NCBI GenBank assembly: GCA_030762935.1
Contig: CM060899.1
Span: 66,948,501 to 67,012,500 of the forward strand
DNA from: Hymenopus coronatus
Lineage: Eukaryota > Arthropoda > Insecta > Mantodea > Hymenopodidae
Direction: 5' to 3'
Length of the DNA stretch: 64,000 nt
In this document: piece after piece, positions 56,027 to 64,000 of the stretch
Layout: each line of letters starts with the position of its first letter
Position numbering within the stretch: the stretch's first letter is position 1
Notes under the pieces: generated by a model
What the model was told of the DNA's origin: nothing
Databases searched by the model: none
What the model saw: only the letters and a program-made list of their open reading frames with translations
Translations under genes and position numbers: made by a program

Positions 56027-56769
56027 AGAAAAAAAGTCCTGTATATGTGTGTATGTGTGTGTCTGTGAGCAGCATAACTCGAAAACGAAAAGACCGTTAA
56101 GTGCCAAACTTGGTGTTTAAGTTCAGTATACCTTAAGAATATGAAACAAATATTTTCAAGAAAATCCCACCACCCCAACTACTCTTTACAAGGACACATT
56201 TTAGAAAATTTTGATTTTCTCAAAAGTAGCTGTATAGTTTATCATTAAAATACCGTATATTAAAGATATTTACATGACAAACAAAATATATATATATATT
56301 GAATTTTGTGGGAATAGCCATTCAAGATATATTTATTCGGAATGAATTTTGCATAACTGGTAATCAGTAAGAGATGGACAAAAATATACTTCATAAAAAT
56401 TATAGAGCTCCTTAAAACACAGAACATATGTCATATACATTTTTTTCGTGGAGCTGACCGTTTTTGAGATATTTCTTGTTATTGTTTTGCGTTTTAAAAT
56501 ACTTATACTTTACTCATACGGGAATTTGTCAACTGCTGTCCATACAAACAAAGGTTCTTCAATCACATAGCAACCAGCTTGTAAAAGATTTGACTATCGA
56601 CTTGGCCTATGTTAATCTCTTATTTGTCTTCTACTTACAAGGAAGCAGGTAATGAGACCGTTTCTGTCGAGTTTTGCTCGATTAGCATCAAGAAAATAGA
56701 GGAATAAGCTTTCTAATAATAATTTATTGTGGAGTTATAGAGAAATCATGTGAATACAACACATCATAC
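56027..56769 (-). mobile_element. Family A, copy lacking its right end, third in the array
   Basis: Begins inside the element at 'agaaaaaaagtcctgtatatg', ~110 bp in. Ends at the left terminus 'gaatacaacacatca'. Confidence 0.88.
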
Positions 56770-56773
56770 TTTT

Positions 56774-57644
56774 ACTTTCTCTACACGTATTATGTACATA
56801 GTGTATAGAGAACGTATTGCACTCCACCCAAAAATTCGATACCGAGATTTTACCGGAAATATATGTTTTAGGGTCCCCAACATCCAAAAAAAGCATTTTC
56901 ACAAAAAGGTCCGTGTATGTGTGTGTGTGTGTGCGTGTGTGTGTGTCCGTGTGTCTGTGAACACGATAACTCCAAAACGAAAAGTCGGTAAAATACCAAA
57001 CTTGGTATTTAAGTTTAGTATCTTCCAGGGATGCGATATGAAGATTTTGAGAAAAATCTCCCCACCCGCAACTACCCTTTACATGGAACTTTTTTCGAAA
57101 ATTTTGATTTTCTCAAAAATAACTCTAACGATTTTTTTTAAAATGTCGTATATTAAACATATTTACCTGACAAATAAAATGTATATCTTGAATTTTCTAG
57201 GAATAGCCTCTGAAGAGTAGTTTAATCTGGATGAATTTTACGGAATTTTGAATAACTGCTAAACCGTAAGAGATGGACAAAAACGTACTGCACAAAAAAT
57301 GTAGAGCACGTTAAAACACACAATTTATGGTATATAATTTTTTTTCGTGGAGTTCGTCGTTTTTGAGACATTCCTTATTTTTGGTTTCTGTTATGAAAAA
57401 CAGGAACTTGTCAACTCCGATCCATATAAACAAATGAACTTCATTGACATAGCAACCAGCTTTTGACTAGCATTTTAACCTATGGTAGTCCTTATTTCGC
57501 TTCTACGTACAAGGAAGCAAGTAATAAGACTATTTCTGCTATTTTTTTTTTTTCGATTAGCACAAAGTAAATAGAATTATAAGGTTTTTAAGGATAATTT
57601 GTTGCAGGGATATAGAGAAAGTCATGTGAATGGAACACATCAAA
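56774..57644 (-). mobile_element. Family A, full-length copy, fourth in the array
   Basis: ACTTTCTCTACACGTATTATG to AACACATCAAA. (GT)n at 56918-56946. It keeps the longest version of the recurring frame, 156 codons (56750-57220). Confidence 0.93.
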
Positions 57645-57664
57645 TTTTTTAGGTTGTTTTCAAT

Positions 57665-58351
57665 ATTTATAGATATACTAGAGAGTGATTTATGTAGAAC
57701 TGATACATTTTTTTCTTTATTTATTCCGTTGGAAATGCATTCAATGACCCAATTTTAGCACCAAAGTAAGCAGAATGTTCTGGAGTTTGAATCCTTGTCG
57801 CTCGATGTGCAGATGTTTATTTTTTATTTCTAATTGCATTACTGGCAGCTGTTTCGACATTTTTTACTTGTAGTCAACGCGAAAATGCAGTATGATGTAG
57901 AGCTGAGTCAAGGATATTTTCAGCAAGATGGCGCTACATGCCATACATCAAATGAATTCATGAACCTAATTGCAAGTTTCTTTGACGACTGGATAATTTC
58001 CAGGAACCTGTGGCCACCGAGATCTCCGGATTTGACATCGCCGGACTTCTTTCTATGGAGTTACTTAAAAGATAGGGCTTGCGCCACACGTTCCCAGACA
58101 CTGGAGATCTGAAGCACAACATCACAAAGGAGATTCAAGCTATTGACAACAGAGTCCTCCAACGAGTGGCCAGTACGACGTGTTGAGTTGTGTCTTATGC
58201 AAGATGGAGGACATTTTCAACATTTGCTATAGAGGTAAATAATGTCCCAAAATTCCTCTACAATTTAGGTATAATAAGTTGTCGCTAGTATAACACGTTT
58301 TGAAAGAATTGATGAAAGAAATGTGTCAGCTCTATATAAATCATCCTGTAT
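57665..58351 (+). mobile_element. Internally deleted Tc1/mariner-type element
   Basis: Imperfect ~30-bp inverted termini: left GAGTGATTTATGTAGAACTG and right CAGCTCTATATAAATCATCC, with TA next to both ends. The plus frame (57834-58112) encodes the C-terminal catalytic half: QGYFQQDGATCHTSNEFMNL, then WPPRSPDLTSPDFFLWSYLK, with the two Asp about 38 residues apart, wider than mariner's 34. Out-of-frame text to 58200 continues the family C-terminus (EIQAIDNRVLQRVAS). The N-terminal DNA-binding half is missing, so it is non-autonomous. Confidence 0.82.
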
Positions 58352-58687
58352 AATTATAAATATATTATTTTACCTGTTTCACGGAGTTCATGCTTAATGG
58401 TCTGCGGTATTCAACTGTTACCTTGCTTAGCATCTTTGCTGATAACATGACTTACTCGTACAGAACTTAAACATTCTATACAGACACTGTAATTTTGCTC
58501 TCTCCGCTGCTTGCATAATGCCATAGATTCCATCTTCACGACATTCAAATCATTCGCCATTTCATGGATCGATACGAGCTTTCCAAGTCATAGCCTACTT
58601 GAATGAGGCCGTGGACACAGAAACCAAAGTTGGTACATTGGAAGTGGCATAAATTTATGATTATTTTAGCATCAACTGTCTAAAAAA
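58352..58687. other. Unassigned stretch
   Basis: Nothing recognised. Confidence 0.3.
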
Positions 58688-59370
58688 TCTGATGTGTTCC
58701 ATTGACATAACTTTCTCTACATCTCTACAACAAATTATTATTAAAAAGCTTATTGTTCCATTTATTTCACTAATTATTACTTGCTTCCTTTGTATGGACA
58801 GGAGTTGACAACTTACTGTATGAGAAAGGTATGTTTTTAAAGCTGGAACTAAAAACAAAGAATATCTCAAAAACTATCAACTCCACAAAAAATATTTGTA
58901 GCATAAATTGTGTGTTTTAAAATGATCTACATTTTTTGTGTGGTAAGATTTTGTCCATTTCTTACGGTTTTCCAGTTATACAAAATTCCACAAAATTCAT
59001 CCAGAATAAAGATGTCTCTAGAGACTATTCCCAGAAAATTCAAGATATACATTTTATTTGTCGTGTAAACATATTTAATATACGATATTTTAATCAAAAT
59101 CCTTAGAACCATTTTTGAGAAAATCGAAGTTTTCGAAAATGTTTCCATGTAAAGGGTAGTTCGAAGTTGGGGGATTTTCTTCAAAATCTCCGTAGTTTGA
59201 GATTTAACGGACTTTATTTTTGAGCTAAGATGTCCACACACAAGGAGATTTTTCTAAATGATTTTTTTTGGATTCAGGGGGTCTGAAAACATATATTTCC
59301 GGTATCGAATTTTTGGGTGCAATACAATACCTTCTGTATTCACTATGTATATCGTACGTGTAGACAAAGT
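58688..59370 (+). mobile_element. Family A, internally deleted copy
   Basis: Both ends present (TCTGATGTGTTCC; ACGTGTAGACAAAGT). It lacks ~90 bp near 58775 (between 'tatttcac' and 'ttgcttcctttgtatgg') and ~50 bp of the GT tract. Confidence 0.9.
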
Positions 59371-59761
59371 AAAAATGATACGGACCCAAGGTAGGAGTGG
59401 AATCATTCGACGATGTTTAGAATGTGCTCATCACACTTTAGAGACATTTTGCTGGTTACAAATTTATTTGTTATACAAATTTATGACCTAACACGAAGAC
59501 GAAAGCGTTATTAATTGGTAAATTAAAATGTTTGAAGACGCAGAGTGTATGTGAGGTTGGGATGGGCTTAGCCCCGAGAAATGAATAAAGCAACTGGTAG
59601 CATGAAATGTTAAAACGCCCCCAGAAGTGTGAAATTCGCGTCGCAATGCGGAAACACCTGCATTTTAAAGGGGATCACGGACGGATGGAAATCAAAGCCG
59701 GCATTAAAGCCTTCCCAAAGCCACCTTTGTTTACTCAAGCTGCAGAATTACTTTGAAAAAC
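59371..59761. other. Unassigned stretch
   Basis: A 92-codon plus frame (59629-59907) runs into the duplicated segment and a family A end, so I do not call it a gene. Confidence 0.3.
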
Positions 59762-59911
59762 AGTATACCACATTACCCCGCTCGAAAAACCTAAATCCTA
59801 TTTATGTGATTCTGAATCTACGTCTGTGTGTGAGCTACAAGATATTTAACACTGAATTTACGACACGGTTTCATCCAGGTCCTGCTAAAGTGCAAGAACA
59901 CACATAAAAGC
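59762..59911 (+). repeat. Duplicated flank X, copy 1
   Basis: 'ttaccccgctcgaaaaacct' and 'ggtttcatccaggtcctgct' recur at 60634-60735. Both copies are followed by the same diverged family A left end, so the duplication unit is flank plus element. Confidence 0.85.
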
Positions 59912-60620
59912 TCTGATTTGTTGCATTTACACGACTTTCCCATTCTGCAACATGCAAAACTACAAAACTATATTGTTCCATTTACTTCATGCTAAATGAG
60001 AAATACAAACGGTTTTATTTAATATCTTATTTAGGGTCAATCGCCCTTCGCGGTGTAATGGTTACAATGCTAACTTCATATACTCAAGGTCGTGGGTTGA
60101 AACCCGGCGGAGGACGATGGATCTTTTCGGTTGTAAAAATCCTTAGTATGGCTTCCTTCGAAACGAAAGTAAAGCCGTTGGTCCCGTGTCGTAGATTTAC
60201 AGCGCGTAAAAGAACCTCAAGCCTGATAGAGAGGCCTCTGAGCAAAATTAAGCGGTCGTTCACAGCAGTTAAAGTGCGTCCATAAATAAAACTCCATTTC
60301 CATTTTTCATGGATTCAAGGGGAATAATGAAATACAGTAGATTAAAGCGAGAGTCAAAATGCTTTATGAGAAAGTGACGAATAATTTCTCTTCAAACAAA
60401 CAATTAAAGTCATAAGAACAGTTTTTGAAAAAATCACAACTTAGAAAAAATCTGTTTAACGGACCTTTTGTTTTTGAGTTATGTATGCAGCACACAGGCG
60501 CAAACACCAGACAACCACACGCCTTTTGGGTTCCTTGTGAAAAATAGGTATACAATATTTGGGTGGAATACTATACCTTCTTATCTATGCATATTGCACA
60601 TACGTGCTAAAGAAAGTAAA
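59912..60620 (+). mobile_element. Family A2-like copy split by SINE C
   Basis: 59912-60043 is the left part (TCTGATTTGTTGC) and 60306-60617 the right part, ending TACGTGCTAAAGAAAGTAAA. SINE C lies between. Much of the middle is deleted. Confidence 0.8.
60044..60305 (+). mobile_element. SINE C, copy 5 (plus sense)
   Basis: Head 'cgcggtgtaatggttacaat' with box B GGGTTGAAACCCGG at 60091-60104; body ends CTCCATTTCCATTTTT. It shows the family in forward sense: tRNA head, ~190-bp body, ATTTCCATTT tail. Confidence 0.9.
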
Positions 60621-60624
60621 TATG

Positions 60625-60742
60625 TATACCGTATTACCCCGCTCGAAAAACCTAAATCCTGAACCTATGTGTGTGAGCCACAAGCTACTTACGACGCGGT
60701 TTCATCCAGGTCCTGCTAAAGTGCAAGAACACAAATAAAAAC
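60625..60742 (+). repeat. Duplicated flank X, copy 2
   Basis: Second copy of 59762-59911, with ~25 bp deleted around 'gaacctatgtgtgtgagcca'. Confidence 0.84.
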
Positions 60743-61262
60743 TCTGATTTGTTGCTTTCACATAACTTTCTCATCCTATTCGGGAACAAACTATCCTTCA
60801 AAACCATATTCTTTCATCTACTTCATGCTAAACGAGATAAACATTAATAGAAACAGTTTTATTTCATTTTTTCTTATAGGTTAAAGGGGTACAAGGGAAT
60901 ACACTAGCCTAAAGCAATAGTCAAATATTTTTAAAAGCGCGCTATATGAAACAATTGAAATTAGGTTCCCTCTTACATTCCGGGATGTAGAATAAAAGAG
61001 ATTTGAAACGAGAGTTGAAAGATATAGATTTCATTCTCTGCCTGGCCGAGTGGTTAGACCATTCGCCTCTCACCAAGGCGATGCACAAAGCAGCGCAGGG
61101 GCAGAATCTCCGGTTACCCACCACCGCATTCCACCGGTGCTCCATCCTTATACCATCTATTATCATTGTCATCGCATATGTAGTAAAAGCGGGCGTTAAA
61201 CATTATAGAAATAAATAAACATACCATTTTAATCAAAGCCGTTAGAGTAATTTTTTTATAAA
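60743..61262 (+). mobile_element. Family A2-like copy split by SINE B
   Basis: Left part to about 61034 (TCTGATTTGTTGCTTTCACA ... 'ctagcctaaagcaatagtca'). After SINE B, 61220-61262 continues 'accattttaatcaaagccgttagag'. The right end is lost at foldback element F. Confidence 0.75.
61040..61215 (+). mobile_element. SINE B, copy 5
   Basis: Clear box A TGGCCGAGTGGTTAGACCATT-type head (61043-61063). The B-box segment is deleted, so the text goes from 'cgcctctcaccaaggcgatg' straight to 'cacaaagcagcgcagg'. 3' end GGGCGTTAAACATTA. Confidence 0.83.
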
Positions 61263-61575
61263 TTCACTGAAGATCTTCATTGGTTTGAAAGTGCTGCCTC
61301 CTAGCCACGTCTTTAGTTCAGGGAAAAAGTTAAAGTCGCTGGATGACAGATAAGGACTGTACGCGGATGATGGAAAATGTCCCATTGAAATTGTTCAAGG
61401 AGTCGAAGGGTTGTGCAGGCAGTGTGTGGACGAGCGTTGTCATGGATCAACACAATTCCTGAAGTCAGCATTCCTCTTCGTTTGTTTTGAATGGCTCTCC
61501 GCAAACGTCGTAAAGTACGAAGATCTTCCAAACAACGTCAATGCTCATTTGAAATCATTGGCGGCAACATTTTTT
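61263..61575. mobile_element. Foldback element F, copy 4: core and start of second arm
   Basis: GAAGATCTTC at 61270, minus-sense core (LRRAIQNKRRGMLTSGIVLI, HDNARPHTACTTLRLLEQFQ), a second GAAGATCTTC at 61519, then arm text to ACATTTTTT at 61575. Interrupted by family A; the arm resumes at 62472. The first arm is missing. Confidence 0.85.
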
Positions 61576-62466
61576 AATTTCTCTAGCCCCATATGCCCAA
61601 TGTACATAGGGATAGAGAAGTATTGTATTCCACCAAAAAATTCGATACCGAGATTTCACCGGAAATACATGTTTTAGGACCCCCTGTATCCAACATAAAA
61701 AGCATTTTCAGAAAAAGGTCCGCGTGTGTGTGTCCGTGTGCCTGTGAACACGATAACTAAAAAACGAAAAGTAGCTAAAATACCAAACTTGGTATTTAAG
61801 TTTAATATCTTCCAGGATGCGACACGAAGATTTTGAGAAAAACAACCCACCCTAAACTACCCTTTACATAGAACTTTTTTCGAAAGTTCTGATTTTCTTA
61901 AAAATGGCTCTAAAGATTTTGATTAAAATAACATACATTAAAGCTATTTACCTGACAAATAAAGTGTATACCTTGAATTTTCTGGGATTAGCTTCTGAAG
62001 ACCTGAATATTCTGAATGAATTTTGCTTAATTTGGCATAACTAATAAACCGTAAGAGATAGACAAAAACTTACCATACAAAAAATTTAGGTCTTATTAAA
62101 GTACACAAGTTATGTCATATACATTTTTCTCGTGGAGCTTTCCGTTTTCGAGGTATTCATTGTTATTAGTTTCAGTTGTGAAGTACTTATACTTTTCTCA
62201 GGCGGGAGTGTCCGTTTTTCTTTTGTTCTACTCCTGGCCAAGAAAAGAAGCGATTTGTAATGACAATCACATGACAGCTTTTAAAACATTTGACTATTGG
62301 TTTAGCCTAGTGTGTTCCCTTATTTTCTTCCTACTTATACGGAACTAAATAATAAGAACATTGTGCTAATGAGTACCTCGATTAGCAAGGTGCAGAAAGA
62401 AGAATAATCTTATGTATGAAGTTTGTAGAACAGCTAGAGAAAATCATGTGAGTGTAATACATCAGA
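61576..62466 (-). mobile_element. Family A2, full-length copy inside foldback element F
   Basis: AATTTCTCTAGCCCC to GTGTAATACATCAGA, 891 bp, flanked by T6 on the left and T5 on the right. Other F copies read ACATTTTTTGAAG here, so this is a second filled/empty pair that fixes the element ends. Confidence 0.94.
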
Positions 62467-62471
62467 TTTTT

Positions 62472-62645
62472 GAAGCTGGTACTTCAAAGCTTGTGCACAG
62501 GTACGATAAATGTCTCAATATTTTCAGTGATTATGTTGAAAAGTAACCATAAGTGTATCAAACTTTTAGTAATAAAATAATTGCTTTCTATTAACTTGTC
62601 TTATATTTATAGCCTATTGGAGATTGAAAAGGAAACGGCCCTCGT
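62472..62645 (+). mobile_element. Foldback element F, copy 4: rest of second arm and terminus
   Basis: 'gaagctggtacttcaaagc' to ACGGCCCTCGTG, encoding the transposase C-terminus (LVHRYDKCLNIFSDYVEK) and a UTR with AATAAAATAA. The arm totals ~230 bp with 61519-61575. Confidence 0.87.
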
Positions 62646-63075
62646 GGAATACACATCAATTATACCATGTCTATATTGGGATGTGCACCTTTAATATACT
62701 TTTCCAGTCAGGAATGAACGAGATGAGAAAGCGATATAAAGTTCCTTTTTTGTCAAACGTTTGGATGAACACTCAATTTAATTTCCTTTCCACATCATCT
62801 CCTCGCGATATGCGACTGCCTGCACTGCCATGTTTTCAACCGAAACGATTCTGCGTTTTCAATTGCTGAAACTCAAATTGCATCGTTTTCCGGTTTACTA
62901 GCCTTTGTGTCCGTGCACAATGGAATACAGAGAGAAGCAAACAAAAGGTGGGGGAGAAATGAGGAATATCGCACTAAAGGATTAGGTTCACATGTGACAT
63001 AATTCTGATTTTATGCAATTATTTTCTTAAATTTGGTGTTAATTTGATTTAATTAATGCACTGATCTATAATTTA
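62646..63075. other. Unassigned stretch
   Basis: An 81-codon plus frame (62624-62869) begins inside element F and has no motif. No gene called. Confidence 0.3.
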
Positions 63076-63719
63076 ACTTTCTTTTGCAAGTACATAGTAA
63101 GATACTGTACTACACCTAGAAATTTGTTACCGACATTTCACCAGAAATAAATGAGTCAACACACCCTGCAACCAAAAGAAACATTTTTTTGAAAAATGTC
63201 CATGTGTGTGGCTCTAACAGTTTTGATTAAAATATGATATATCAAACATATTTGCCTGAAAAATAATACGTATATCTTGAATTTTCCGAGAATAGCCTCT
63301 GAAGACTATTCTGTATGAATTTTACGGAATTTTGAATACTTAGTAAACCGTAAGAGATAGACAAAAACATACCAGACAAAAAATCTAGAGCACATTAAAA
63401 CGCACAATTTATGTCATTTACATTTTTTTTCGTGGACTTGATCGTTTTTGAGATATTCCTTGTGTTTGGTTTCAGCTTTAAAATACTAGTACTTTTCTCT
63501 TATGTGCATTAGTCAACTCCTGTCCATACAAACAAAGGAGCTTCAGTCACAAAGCAAACCAACTATTGTCTATCACTTTAACTTATGGTACTCCCTTATT
63601 TCTCTTCTGTTTACAAGGAAGCAAGTAATACGATTAGCATGAAGTAAATAGAACCATAATCTTTTTAACAATAGTTCGTTGTAGAGATGTAGAGGTCATG
63701 TGCTTGTTACGCATCAGCA
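63076..63719 (-). mobile_element. Family A, internally deleted copy
   Basis: Right terminus eroded (ACTTTCTTTTGCAAGTAC). It jumps from 'gtccatgtgtgtg' to 'gctctaacagttttgatt', losing ~200 bp. Left terminus at 63690-63719. Confidence 0.86.
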
Positions 63720-63723
63720 TTTT

Positions 63724-64000
63724 ACTTTCTCTACACGTACTATGTACTTAGAATATAGAGAAGATATTGTATTGCACCCAAATATTCGATACCGATATTT
63801 CACCGGAAATACATGTTTTGAAACCTCCTGAATCCAAAAAACAAACATTTCTAGAAAAATGTCTGTGTGTGTCTGTCTGTGGCAGCATATCTCAAAAACG
63901 AAAAGTCCGTTAAAAACCAAAGTTGGTACTTAGGCTTGGTATCTTCCAAGGATGCGACACGAAGATTTTGAAGAAAATATGCCCACCCCCAGCTACCCTT
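63724..64000 (-). mobile_element. Family A, right-terminal part running off the window
   Basis: ACTTTCTCTACACGTACTATG, head to tail with the preceding copy, to the block 'cccacccccagctaccctt'. Confidence 0.9.

Overview
This window looks like nuclear DNA from an arthropod, probably an insect. It is AT-rich and made almost entirely of layered mobile elements. The evidence is several unrelated mariner lineages, at least five tRNA-derived SINE families, and a 198-bp piece of mitochondrial atp6 that fits the invertebrate mitochondrial code, with AGA at a conserved Ser. No intact host gene, rRNA or functional tRNA gene was found. Open frames are short and are mostly chance frames or decayed transposon genes. 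All family assignments come from reading the sequence by eye.

The dominant component is one dispersed family, here called family A, with about 48 copies or fragments covering roughly 28 kb by hand tally. A full copy is about 830-890 bp. Its '+' orientation starts TCTGATGTGTTCC and ends GTAGAGAAAGT followed by about five A. Both ends carry the inverted 12-mer ACTTTCTCTACA, and the right end has a hairpin around ACTATGTACATAGT. Copies sit in runs of A or T. They form head-to-tail arrays (12.6-15.3 kb, 42.7-46.2 kb, 54.4-57.6 kb) and insert into each other. Filled and empty sites inside the window fix the element ends. Termini, hairpin and oligo-T target suggest a non-autonomous Helentron-like rolling-circle element; this is inference.

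Layout. 0-8 kb: family A, a LINE 3' end, mariner M1 remnants and a mariner-derived foldback element. 8-11 kb: mariner M2 broken by a TIR element and by a retroposon that itself contains a family A copy. 11-15.3 kb: a family A cluster. 15.3-18 kb: a tRNA-derived foldback and a 19-unit, 85-bp satellite. 18-36 kb: a mosaic of SINEs, LINE ends, a TIR element carrying opposed tRNA-like parts, and duplicated unknown repeats. 36-38 kb: a family A copy split by the atp6 insert, then another TIR element. 38-50 kb and 52-57.6 kb: mostly family A. 50.8-51.9 kb: a whole but dead M1 mariner. 57.7-58.4 kb: a deleted Tc1/mariner-type element. 59.8-61.2 kb: a tandem duplication hit by two SINEs. 61.3-62.6 kb: a foldback element split by a family A copy.

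Nothing here works together as a pathway. The value of the window is its stratigraphy, because the nested insertions give relative ages and exact element ends.
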